Shown here: piece by piece, positions 56,257 to 64,000 of the stretch
Position numbering within the stretch: position 1 is the stretch's first letter
Layout of the letters: the number at the start of each line of letters is the position of its first letter
NCBI RefSeq assembly: GCF_009696315.1
Contig: NZ_VUMG01000002.1
Location: 248,001 to 312,000, forward strand
DNA: 64,000 bases
Source of the DNA: Cutibacterium porci
GTDB taxonomy: Bacteria; Actinomycetota; Actinomycetes; Propionibacteriales; Propionibacteriaceae
Reading direction: 5' to 3'
The notes under the pieces: generated by a model
Databases searched by the model: none
The model's input: only the letters and a program-made list of their open reading frames with translations
Told to the model about the DNA's origin: nothing
Made by a program: the position numbers and the translations under genes

Positions 56257-57047
56257 TCCTCCTCGTCAAGCGCCGCCGCAACCTCAGCGGAAATATCAGC
56301 GTTGGAGAATACATTTTGGACGTCGTCGAGATCTTCGAGGGCGTCAAGAATCTTGTAAAGCTTGCGAGCGTCGTCAAGCTCAACAGGCTGGGTAAAGTCG
56401 GGCTTAAATGACACCTCAGCGGAGTCGTAATCAATCCCAGCGTCCTGAACAGCCTTGCGGACATCAACAACGGCGTTTGGATCCGAAATGATCTCGAAGA
56501 CCTCACCCTCATCGACGATGTCCTCGGGCTCAGCGTCAATAGTGGCCTCCATGAGCTGGTCCTCGTCCACCTCACGGGTCTCTGTCTTGCGCCCCTCCTC
56601 AACCTCGTAGGTCTTGGGCACTGAGACAACTCCCTTGCGCTGGAAGAGGCGTTGTACGGAGCCACCGTCAGCCATAGTGCCACCGTTGCGGGTCACGGCA
56701 ACACGGACGTCGGAAACGGCGCGATTGCGATTATCGGTGAGGCACTCGATGAGGATCGCAACACCGGCAGGCCCGTAAGCCTCGTACATGATCGTCTCGT
56801 AGTTGACGGCGTCAGCACCTTCGCCGGATCCACGCTTGACGGCACGGGTGATGTTGTCGTTGGGAACCGAGCTCTTCTTCGCTTTCTGAATAGCGTCGTA
56901 GAGAGTCGGGTTACCTGACGGGTCCCCACCGCCAAGGCGAGCAGCCACCTCGATATTCTTAATCAGGCGGGCGAAAAGCTTGCCACGCTTGGCGTCAATG
57001 GCCGCCTTCTTATGCTTGGTGGTGGCCCACTTGGAGTGACCGCTCAT
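56253..57047 (-). CDS. yebC: YebC/PmpR family regulator (TACO1-like)
   Basis: 264 residues from the ATG at 57047 ([20 protein letters not shown]), with GGGAG about 9 bases upstream; the frame extends further upstream without support. The basic N-terminal region, [19 protein letters not shown] and ALEVVTDNxNRT-type stretch [17 protein letters not shown] are typical. The family includes DNA-binding regulators and ribosome-associated factors that help polyproline translation. A 150-base gap separates it from hisA and probably holds the operon promoter. Confidence 0.93.
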   Translation of the reverse strand: MSGHSKWATTKHKKAAIDAKRGKLFARLIKNIEVAARLGGGDPSGNPTLYDAIQKAKKSSVPNDNITRAVKRGSGEGADAVNYETIMYEAYGPAGVAILIECLTDNRNRAVSDVRVAVTRNGGTMADGGSVQRLFQRKGVVSVPKTYEVEEGRKTETREVDEDQLMEATIDAEPEDIVDEGEVFEIISDPNAVVDVRKAVQDAGIDYDSAEVSFKPDFTQPVELDDARKLYKILDALEDLDDVQNVFSNADISAEVAAALDEEE

Positions 57048-57197
57048 GGACGGTGTCTCCCTTCCTCGAATGTCGCAGTTATCGGCCCAGCGGGGCCAAG
57101 CATCCGGCGCAGGACAAGCCCACGCACACAATCGGACAGTCTACACTCCCCGGCCGAGAACGAATCAGGCACAGAAAAGTGCCACGACAATCGGCGC

Positions 57198-57965
57198 TTA
57201 GTGGGAATCAGGCATCGGTGACGAATCCGCCGGGATCGGGGCTCGGCAAATCTCTAAGGCCGCTGGCAGCGTGAAATTGCCAACGTACAGGGCTGTCCCA
57301 ACAATCGCTCCCTCAACACCGATCGGGACTAAGCCACGCAAGCGTCGCAAATCTTCCAACGTAGCGATGCCTCCCGACGCAACAACCTTGCCTTGCGTGC
57401 GAGCGCAAATTCGTCCGAGAAGCTCGTAATTAGGGCCGGTGAGCATGCCGTCACTGGCAACGTCAGTAACAACGTACCGCTTGCACCCCGCGTCCTCTAA
57501 CCGCGCTAACACGTCAAGAACCTTCCCACCTTGGCGCGTCCACCCACGGGCTGCTAGTTGGTCGTCGCGAACATCTAAGCCAATAGCTACCTGTTCTCCG
57601 TAGCGTCCGACGACCTCGTCGCACCATTGAGGGTCCTCAAGAGCAGCAGTACCGATGTTGACTCGGGTTGCGCCAGCAGCCAACGCGGACTCGAGACTCC
57701 GTTGGTCGCGAATACCACCGGAAACCTCAACGTCGATATTCATGTGTTCAACGATGCTACTGATGATCTCAGTATTGGATCCACGCCCGAAAGCAGCGTC
57801 AAGATCAACGAGGTGAATCCACTGGGCCCCCAAATCTTGCCATCGTTGAGCTACTTCGAGAGGATCGCCAAATACTCGTTCGGAATTGGCTACCCCTTGT
57901 TGCAATTGGACGGCACGACCGCCCTGGACATCAACAGCTGGAAGCAGAGTGAGTTCTCCGGTCAC
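57198..57965 (-). CDS. hisA: Phosphoribosyl isomerase HisA (PriA-type, possibly bifunctional with TrpF)
   Basis: 255 residues, GTG start. A TIM barrel with [18 protein letters not shown] (catalytic Asp near 11), SGGIRD and [18 protein letters not shown] (second Asp), and [11 protein letters not shown] phosphate site. It performs the Amadori isomerisation of ProFAR in histidine synthesis; the actinobacterial PriA form also serves as phosphoribosylanthranilate isomerase. Which form this is cannot be settled by eye. It is the last his gene here: hisF, which usually follows, is absent and yebC comes next. Confidence 0.93.
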   Translation of the reverse strand: MTGELTLLPAVDVQGGRAVQLQQGVANSERVFGDPLEVAQRWQDLGAQWIHLVDLDAAFGRGSNTEIISSIVEHMNIDVEVSGGIRDQRSLESALAAGATRVNIGTAALEDPQWCDEVVGRYGEQVAIGLDVRDDQLAARGWTRQGGKVLDVLARLEDAGCKRYVVTDVASDGMLTGPNYELLGRICARTQGKVVASGGIATLEDLRRLRGLVPIGVEGAIVGTALYVGNFTLPAALEICRAPIPADSSPMPDSH

Positions 57966-57977
57966 AGGCTAAGGCTA

Positions 57978-58595
57978 TCAACTCAGCTGACGCAGCCACC
58001 GACCAAGCAGAGCGAGACCTGCTGTGCCCGACTTCTCGGGATGAAACTGAGTGGACGTCACCGGTCCACATTCCGCAGCCGCGACGAATGTCACCCCCTG
58101 GTGGGTACTGGTGGTGACGTGATCGTCAGGGCCGGACACAACGACACCATAGGAGTGAATGAAATAAAACCTCTCGTCCCCGTCAGAGAAAAGCGCCGAG
58201 CCGGTGGCCGGTGACACCGTATTCCATCCCATGTGGGGCAGCCGCTGTGCCGGTAATTGCGTCACGACGCCGGGAAGAATACCGAGACATGTCACGTCGG
58301 CGTCACGTTCACGTCCACGCTCAAAGAGCATCTGGTGTCCCACACAGATACCCAGAAGGGGTCGTCCTTCATCAACCCATTCGCGGACGAGACGCTCGCC
58401 ACCCATAGCGCGCAGACCGGCCATACACGCGGCTAATGCTCCTACTCCAGGCAGTACGAGGGCGTCGTTATCGCGCAGGACGCTCGGGTCATTGGAGACC
58501 GTAACCTCAGCTCCCGCCTGATGCAATGCTCGCTCGGCCGAGTGGAGGTTTCCTGAACCGTGGTCGATCACGCCAACGCGCACTGAATCAGACAT
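57978..58595 (-). CDS. hisH: Imidazole glycerol phosphate synthase, glutaminase subunit HisH
   Basis: 205 residues from the ATG at 58595 ([17 protein letters not shown]), overlapping the hisB end by 8 bases. The class I glutaminase triad is present: Cys in [13 protein letters not shown], and His/Glu in TQFHPEKSG. It feeds ammonia to HisF, whose gene is not in the window. hisA follows after 12 bases. Confidence 0.95.
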   Translation of the reverse strand: MSDSVRVGVIDHGSGNLHSAERALHQAGAEVTVSNDPSVLRDNDALVLPGVGALAACMAGLRAMGGERLVREWVDEGRPLLGICVGHQMLFERGRERDADVTCLGILPGVVTQLPAQRLPHMGWNTVSPATGSALFSDGDERFYFIHSYGVVVSGPDDHVTTSTHQGVTFVAAAECGPVTSTQFHPEKSGTAGLALLGRWLRQLS

Positions 58596-59211
58596 TGAGA
58601 ACGCCTTTAGTGCTGGGAACCCGACCCGCATTGCGCAGATCCGGCGCAATGGCCATTCTCAAAGCCCGAGCCAACGCCTTGAACTGGGCCTCGCAAATGT
58701 GATGAGGGTCGCGTCCGGCCAGTAAACGCAAATGAACGCACAACCCCCCGTTGAGTGCTAAGGACTGCACAACGTGGTACGTCATCGATCCCTGATAAGG
58801 CACGCCAGACCCACCGATACGAGCGTAAGCCTGCCCCTCCGGTTCTCCTGAGCACTCCACCCATGGCCGTCCCGCAACGTCAACAACGCACTGAGCAAGG
58901 GCCTCGTCGAGGGGAACGACGGCGTCACCAAAACGGGTAATACCGCGTTTGTCACCCAGAGCCTGAGCGAGAGCCTGCCCTAACGCAATAGCTGTATCTT
59001 CAACGCTGTGGTGGCCATCGACGTCAATATCGCCGGTCGTCGTAATCGTCATGTCGATACCTGAGTGCTTCGACAACGCTGTCAGCATGTGGTCATAGAA
59101 TCCTACCCCGGTCGAAATGGTGGATTCCCCTGCCCCATCGAGATCAATCGCGACATCGACAGTAGATTCCGCAGTCTGCCGGTAAACGCGCGCGCGGCGG
59201 TGAGTCATCAT
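58588..59211 (-). CDS. hisB: Imidazoleglycerol-phosphate dehydratase
   Basis: 207 residues. Mn-binding His/Glu motifs are seen in [34 protein letters not shown] and the later [17 protein letters not shown]. Monofunctional bacterial HisB length. Two adjacent ATGs (59211, 59208) overlap the hisC stop; the strong GAGGAGG is better spaced for the second. Confidence 0.96.
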   Translation of the reverse strand: MMTHRRARVYRQTAESTVDVAIDLDGAGESTISTGVGFYDHMLTALSKHSGIDMTITTTGDIDVDGHHSVEDTAIALGQALAQALGDKRGITRFGDAVVPLDEALAQCVVDVAGRPWVECSGEPEGQAYARIGGSGVPYQGSMTYHVVQSLALNGGLCVHLRLLAGRDPHHICEAQFKALARALRMAIAPDLRNAGRVPSTKGVLNV

Positions 59212-60371
59212 TCCTCCTCGGGGACGAGACGGTGTGCGGTGGGAAGGACGTCAAGCAACGCGGTACGAAAAGCATCAGTCTGACGTGGGGTTCCAGCGCA
59301 TACGCGTAAGTAGCCACTCGGCCCGACTTCTCGGATAAGTACCCCGCGATCAAGTAATGCTTGGAATACGGCGTGCCGATCGGCGAACCTACCAAACAGG
59401 ACAAAGTTCGACTGCGAGGAGACGACGTCCAACCCGTGCATCTGCAGCCAGTCCTCCAGATTTGCACGAGTCTCGCGCAATTCGTCGACCCGGGCAAGCA
59501 TTTCGGGAGCATGTGCGAGAGCAACCCTCGCCACCACCTGTGACACCTCGGAGAGGTGATAAGGCAGTCGGACCGTCCGCAGTGCGTCGACGACGGCCGG
59601 CGCAGCGACCGCATAACCCAATCGGCCACCCGCTAAAGCGAATGCCTTAGACAAGGTGCGTACCACAATGAGCCGACCGTATTTTGGAAGCAACGCGATG
59701 CAAGAGTCCTCTGGCGCGTCTGTAAATTCCTGATATGCCTCGTCGACGACCACGATAGCGTCGGTACGAGCACATACTTCGTCAATGACGGCAACTGGGA
59801 TAGTGGTGCCGGTGGGGTTATTTGGAGTAGTCAGCAAGATAATATTCGGCTTAACCTCCTCAATTGCTGAGAGGATCTCGCTCGTCGTCAGTCCCCATGA
59901 GGCATTGCGGGGCCGAGTGACATAGGCAGTGTGGGTATTACGGGCATATTCCGGATACATCGAATATGTCGGCGTAAACGTCAGCAGGGTACGTTCAGGG
60001 CCACCAAACGCCTGCAGGATGTGAGTCATAACCTCGTTAGAGCCATTGGCCGGCCAAATCTGGCCGCTGCTGACACCGAAGCCGATGTACCGGGCCAAAT
60101 CCTCGCGCAGTGCCGTGGCCTCCCGGTCCGGATACCGGTTGAGACTTTTGGCAGCCTTGGCGACGGCCTTAGCCATGTCCTTGCGTACGGCCTCCGATGG
60201 CGGATACGGGTTTTCGTTGACGTTGAGACGTACTGGAACATCAAGCTGTGGAGCCCCGTATGGTACCGCGTCGACAAGCTCGGGACGCAGCGGGAGATCC
60301 GCCAACTGAATAGAGTTAGGCTCCGGCTTCACCACTGGACGGGGTTGACGAGCCTGTCGGTGCTGAGTCAA
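59208..60371 (-). CDS. hisC: Histidinol-phosphate aminotransferase
   Basis: 387 residues. A PLP-dependent class I/II aminotransferase: [42 protein letters not shown] and the lysine site [16 protein letters not shown]. Start is a TTG at 60371 with AGGAGG 5 bases upstream, overlapping the hisD stop (TTGA). Confidence 0.95.
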   Translation of the reverse strand: MTQHRQARQPRPVVKPEPNSIQLADLPLRPELVDAVPYGAPQLDVPVRLNVNENPYPPSEAVRKDMAKAVAKAAKSLNRYPDREATALREDLARYIGFGVSSGQIWPANGSNEVMTHILQAFGGPERTLLTFTPTYSMYPEYARNTHTAYVTRPRNASWGLTTSEILSAIEEVKPNIILLTTPNNPTGTTIPVAVIDEVCARTDAIVVVDEAYQEFTDAPEDSCIALLPKYGRLIVVRTLSKAFALAGGRLGYAVAAPAVVDALRTVRLPYHLSEVSQVVARVALAHAPEMLARVDELRETRANLEDWLQMHGLDVVSSQSNFVLFGRFADRHAVFQALLDRGVLIREVGPSGYLRVCAGTPRQTDAFRTALLDVLPTAHRLVPEEE

Positions 60372-61687
60372 CGTGGCCTCCTTACGGTGATGGCATTAGC
60401 ATGGCCGGGCAAATTCTCTGCCAGCGCGAAAGTCTCCACGGAGTCGGCCAGTTCGAGAAGGGCATCTTCGGTGTAGTCGACGACGTGGACAGCCCGCATG
60501 AAGGAACGCACCGACAGGCCAGAAGAATGGCAGGCTGCCCCTGCGGTAGGCAGGACGTGGGTGGATCCAGCCGAGTAGTCGCCCAAAGAGACCGGCGCCC
60601 ACGGCCCAATGAAAATGGCACCAGCATTTCGGACCCGGGCAGCAACAGCGGCAGCATCGGCCGTCTGAATTTCCAGGTGCTCAGCCGCGTAGGCGTTAAC
60701 GACTTCGAGACCCTGGTCTATATCGCGCACCATGACGATGGCTGACTGCTTGGACGTCAACGATGCGCGAATGCGCTGCGAATGTAAGGTTACCTCCACC
60801 ATCGGGGCAAGTTCGCGTTGCACTGCCTCAGCCAATCTCGTCGAGTCTGTGACGAGCACTGCTGCGGCCAACGTGTCATGCTCGGCCTGGCTCATGAGAT
60901 CGGCAGCAACGTGACGCGGGTTGGCGGTCTCGTCTGCGAGGATGGCAATTTCGGTGGGCCCAGCCTCCGAATCAATACCGACGGTGCCGCGCAGGTACCG
61001 CTTAGCCGCCACCACGTAAATGTTGCCCGGACCAGTAACCATGTCGACGCGCCGGCAAGAATCCGCATCATCGGAACCGTTAACACCGTAGGCAAACATC
61101 GCAATCGCCTGGGCACCGCCGACGGCGTAGACCTCATTCACGCCCAGCAAGTGACACACGGCCAGGATATTCGGATGCGGCAACCCACCGAACTCCGCCT
61201 GAGGCGGGGACGCTACCGCAATAGACGAAACACCAGCCTCCTGCGCAGGTACGACATTCATAATGACCGACGACGCTAACGGCGCGAATCCACCCGGCAC
61301 ATACAGGCCTACCCGCCCTACTGGAACGATGCGCTGACTCACCCGCGCCCCGCTAGCTACCTCAACCGGTCGCGAAGATGTCTCTATCTCCGCTTCCTGG
61401 CATACCTGGCGGCGACGTCGAATTGACTCGATACAGGCCTGGCGGAAGGTGTCGTCAAGGGCCTCAGCTGCCTTAGCGAGGGCCTGCGCTGGAACACGCA
61501 GATGGTCGGGAACCACATGGTCGAATTTCTCGCTGTACTCGCGTAGCGCCTCAGCGCCACGGTCCCTCACTGCAGAGCAAACAGGGATGACGGCCGACAT
61601 CGCGGCATCGACATCGAAGTCAGCACGCGGCACAGCGTGACGCAGGTCGCCAGTGGTCTGACTGGTCACATCGACGATTCTCAGCAC
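60368..61687 (-). CDS. hisD: Histidinol dehydrogenase
   Basis: 439 residues, GTG start. It catalyses the last two oxidations of histidine synthesis with NAD and zinc. The N-terminal region, [53 protein letters not shown] and the C-terminal [14 protein letters not shown] are all conserved. The spacing to the upstream membrane protein gene is 4 bases. Confidence 0.97.
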   Translation of the reverse strand: MLRIVDVTSQTTGDLRHAVPRADFDVDAAMSAVIPVCSAVRDRGAEALREYSEKFDHVVPDHLRVPAQALAKAAEALDDTFRQACIESIRRRRQVCQEAEIETSSRPVEVASGARVSQRIVPVGRVGLYVPGGFAPLASSVIMNVVPAQEAGVSSIAVASPPQAEFGGLPHPNILAVCHLLGVNEVYAVGGAQAIAMFAYGVNGSDDADSCRRVDMVTGPGNIYVVAAKRYLRGTVGIDSEAGPTEIAILADETANPRHVAADLMSQAEHDTLAAAVLVTDSTRLAEAVQRELAPMVEVTLHSQRIRASLTSKQSAIVMVRDIDQGLEVVNAYAAEHLEIQTADAAAVAARVRNAGAIFIGPWAPVSLGDYSAGSTHVLPTAGAACHSSGLSVRSFMRAVHVVDYTEDALLELADSVETFALAENLPGHANAITVRRPR

Positions 61688-61691
61688 ACCG

Positions 61692-62246
61692 TCAGTCTAG
61701 TGAACCCTCACGTAATGACTTTTTACGTCCAGTTCGCGGAGCGCCACGGCTGGCCGTCACCAAGGAGGCAATGAGCATCGGCACCATCGCGGCAAGCAGC
61801 CACACCAGGACTGCTACCCAGGTATGAAGGGCAAAATCGACCGGGATGGCCTCCCCCGACTTAGCCGAGGCGATTCGCTCCGCGAAGGAGTCAGGACCGA
61901 TAAGAACGCCTACCCACCAGCACACTAGCGCCGACAGACACGCCGACGTTGCGGCAGCTAAGACGCCCCACGCTCCCCGCTGTCGCATCATGATCCAGCT
62001 CAAACAGCCAATGATAACCCCGACAACCACACCGATAAGGCAGTACATGGCGTCGGTCGAAAAGACCTCAGTGAGTCCCTTCTCTGTTGTCGACGCTGCA
62101 CCGTCGGACCCGACGGTGTATGTCGGCAGAGTCACCATAGAATGCCATATTGGAGCAGCTAGTCCGCCAAGAACAATTCCAGCCACGATCACGAACAAGC
62201 TCAGGCGGAGGATCGCGAGTCGACTGGCGCGAAGGGTCTCGTTCAT
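61692..62246 (-). CDS. Small integral membrane protein of unknown function (DUF2567-like)
   Basis: 184 residues with four transmembrane helices (about 12-32, 64-84, 92-113, 143-166). The first outside loop is about 30 residues and polar ([17 protein letters not shown]), and the C-terminus is basic ([14 protein letters not shown]). The start overlaps the dnaE stop (ATGA) and it lies 4 bases before hisD. Helix number and the early GGLAAPIWH motif are reminiscent of actinobacterial DUF2567 proteins, but I am not certain. No catalytic motif is seen. Confidence 0.7.
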   Translation of the reverse strand: MNETLRASRLAILRLSLFVIVAGIVLGGLAAPIWHSMVTLPTYTVGSDGAASTTEKGLTEVFSTDAMYCLIGVVVGVIIGCLSWIMMRQRGAWGVLAAATSACLSALVCWWVGVLIGPDSFAERIASAKSGEAIPVDFALHTWVAVLVWLLAAMVPMLIASLVTASRGAPRTGRKKSLREGSLD

Positions 62247-64000
62247 TGCTGCCTCCTAGGAACGCATGAGGGACCGAGCAGAGCTTTGAGGTCTGCCATG
62301 AGCGATTGTCCTTGAGTGACCTTGAGTTCGTCGGCAAGCCGAAAAGTAGTCATCTTCTTGCCGTCAATAAGTCGTAATCGCACCTCGGAGCTACCCGGAT
62401 GATTGCGCAATACCCCTCGCAGTTCTTCAATCGTGCCACGGGTGCATCGTCCGCGACGCATATCGATCGTCATCGGTGCATTATTACCAGCGTCAGTGAG
62501 ATCAAGCAGCCAGACATCATTAGCCGACATTTCAACAGCCTCGTCGCGTTCCCGAACAAAGCCGCGAACCTTCAAAATGCTGTCGACCGCCAACAAAGGC
62601 TCGACTCGCTGATAAACCTTTGGAAAACACGCAATCGTAATAGATGCATCGAGGTCCTCCAACGTAACCGAAGCCCAAATATCACCGTTCTTGGTGGTGC
62701 GCCGCACGATCTGAGTCACCATGCCAGCGACGGTGTACCGACCCTCGTGGTGGGCTTCGGGATTGACCAGCTCTGCCACCGAAATATCGGATTCCGCCTC
62801 CAGAGCTGCCTCGAGTCCACGCAGCGGGTGGTCCGAAACATAGAGGCCCAGCATCTCGCGTTCGAAAGCGAGCTTGGTGCTGCGATCCCAATCGTCGTCG
62901 GGAACGACCCGTTCGACGCCCATTTGGGTAGGCTGAGAGTCGTCGCCCATACCGAACAAATCGTCTTGCCCGTTGGCCTGATTGCGCTTGATATCAATGA
63001 CGGCGTCGACCGCCTGCTCGTAGACAGCCATCAGGCCGCGTCGAGAATGACCCATGGAATCGAAGGCACCAGCCTTAATGAGGGATTCGATAAGTCTCTT
63101 ATTGCAGACTGTCAGACTCACCTGGTCGAGGAAAGTAAAGAAGTCGGGAGCCGGACCATTCTCTTTTCGAGCACGAATAATTTCAGCTACAGCATTAGCA
63201 CCGACATTTCGGACGGCTCCTAGGCCGAACCGAATATCCTCACCGACAGCGGTGAACTCAAGTGAGGAGGCATTGACGTCCGGGGGTAGGACGTTGATGT
63301 GCTGGGCACGCATATCGGCCAGATACATCGCCATTTTGTCTTTGTCGTCACCGACGCTGGTCAGCAGAGCCGCGCCGTACTCAGCGGGATAGTTAGCCTT
63401 GAGGTACGCCGTCCAGTACGAAACTAGTCCGTAGCCAGCAGCGTGGGACTTATTGAAAGCGTACCCCGCAAAGGGCACCATGACGTCCCAGAGAGTCTGG
63501 ATGGCGTCGTCGGAATAACCATGTTCACGCATACCCGCCTGGAAGGGAATGAAGTTCTCCTCCAGGATGTGCTTCTTTTTCTTACCCATCGCTCGGCGCA
63601 ATAGGTCGGCACCACCCAGGGTGTACCCGGCGAGCTTCCGGGCAATCGACATGATCTGCTCCTGATACACAATGAGGTGATAGGTGGGAGCAAGGATCTC
63701 GTCGAGGTCTTCTTTGAGCTCGGGATGGATCGGAACGATCGGTTCCCGGTTGTTTTTGCGCTGGGCATAGGAGATATGTGCATTAGCGCCCATCGGACCT
63801 GGACGATACAAAGCCAGCACGGCGACGATGTCGTCGAAGCATGTTGGCCCCATGAGCCGCAGCAACGACCGCATAGCCGCACCATCAAGCTGGAAAACGC
63901 CTAGAGTGTCGCCGCGGGCCAACATCTCATAGGTCGCCTTATCATCAAGAGCGAGGTCCTTGAGATCGACGTCGATCCCCCGGTTGTCCTTGATGATCTT
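62243..64000 (-). CDS. dnaE: DNA polymerase III alpha subunit, C-terminal part (5' end outside the window)
   Basis: The last 585 residues are present; the frame is open to the window edge. TLGVFQLDGAAMRSLLRLM, ALYRPGPMGANAHISYA, the finger region (GKKKKHILEENFIPFQAG, AFNKSHAAGYGLVSYWTAYLKANYP), helix-hairpin-helix (GLGAVRNVGANAVAEII) and the OB-fold (YTVAGMVTQIVRRTTKNGD) are those of replicative DnaE. The catalytic Asp residues and PHP domain would lie beyond the window edge. It overlaps the following membrane-protein gene by 4 bases. Confidence 0.96.
   Translation of the reverse strand, partial: KIIKDNRGIDVDLKDLALDDKATYEMLARGDTLGVFQLDGAAMRSLLRLMGPTCFDDIVAVLALYRPGPMGANAHISYAQRKNNREPIVPIHPELKEDLDEILAPTYHLIVYQEQIMSIARKLAGYTLGGADLLRRAMGKKKKHILEENFIPFQAGMREHGYSDDAIQTLWDVMVPFAGYAFNKSHAAGYGLVSYWTAYLKANYPAEYGAALLTSVGDDKDKMAMYLADMRAQHINVLPPDVNASSLEFTAVGEDIRFGLGAVRNVGANAVAEIIRARKENGPAPDFFTFLDQVSLTVCNKRLIESLIKAGAFDSMGHSRRGLMAVYEQAVDAVIDIKRNQANGQDDLFGMGDDSQPTQMGVERVVPDDDWDRSTKLAFEREMLGLYVSDHPLRGLEAALEAESDISVAELVNPEAHHEGRYTVAGMVTQIVRRTTKNGDIWASVTLEDLDASITIACFPKVYQRVEPLLAVDSILKVRGFVRERDEAVEMSANDVWLLDLTDAGNNAPMTIDMRRGRCTRGTIEELRGVLRNHPGSSEVRLRLIDGKKMTTFRLADELKVTQGQSLMADLKALLGPSCVPRRQQ

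Noticed and set aside
62399-63223. Plus-strand open frame of 274 codons
   Set aside because: It is a shadow of dnaE; no domain, no ribosome site.
1-64000. CRISPR arrays, insertion sequences, prophage, tRNA or rRNA genes
   Set aside because: No repeated spacer pattern, transposase, integrase, or cloverleaf with a T-loop GTTCGA-type signature was found in the short intergenic gaps.

Overview
The window is about 64 kb of gene-dense chromosome from a high-GC Gram-positive bacterium, almost certainly Cutibacterium (Propionibacterium acnes group). The evidence is the actinobacterial gene order (priA-fmt-rsmB, mihF-gmk-rpoZ-coaBC-metK, relA-apt-secF-secD-yajC-ruvB-ruvA-ruvC-yebC, hisD-C-B-H-A) together with a secreted CAMP-factor homologue, the co-haemolytic protein family typical of skin propionibacteria. 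Species cannot be fixed by eye. I see no rRNA, tRNA, CRISPR array, transposon or prophage, and no clear pseudogene. No stretch without a gene exceeds 300 bases.

Layout. 1-3,000 (+): tail of an ABC-type ATPase, a YhgE/Pip membrane protein and a DUF3054 protein, closed by a strong hairpin. 3,000-9,700: a HAD phosphatase fused to tRNA m1A58 methyltransferase (trmI), cobalamin-dependent metH, a PAC2-family protein and rpe. 9,700-12,300: accessory pocket with a GNAT acetyltransferase, the CAMP factor, a lipoprotein, and a candidate 35-codon gene with a perfect Shine-Dalgarno sequence. 12,400-22,100 (-): rsmB, fmt, priA, metK, coaBC, rpoZ, gmk, mihF, nusB, efp, i.e. translation start, nucleotide/cofactor supply and transcription factors. 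22,400-23,400 (+): polyphosphate kinase 2. 23,400-36,500 (-): shikimate genes aroB-K-C-E, then mltG, ruvX, alaS, a DUF948 protein, rarA, aspS and a glycosyltransferase. 36,600-43,000: a TetR regulator divergent from a 1,475-residue tandem acyl-CoA dehydratase activase, then a GNAT protein and a DUF998-like membrane protein. 43,000-57,000: hisS, a glyoxalase II-like hydrolase, a DUF349 protein, relA, a K+ channel, apt, secF, secD, yajC, ruvB, ruvA, ruvC, yebC. 57,200-64,000 (-): hisA, hisH, hisB, hisC, hisD, a small membrane protein and the 3' part of dnaE.

Most minus-strand genes are chained by 4-base ATGA/GTGA overlaps, so they probably form long translationally coupled operons. Convergent gene ends are marked by GC-rich hairpins that mostly lack a U-tract. 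The genes are overwhelmingly housekeeping. The least explained items are the 35-codon ORF next to the CAMP factor, the HAD-TrmI fusion, the divergent TetR/giant activase pair, the K+ channel inserted in the relA-apt block, and the acidic tail on NusB.
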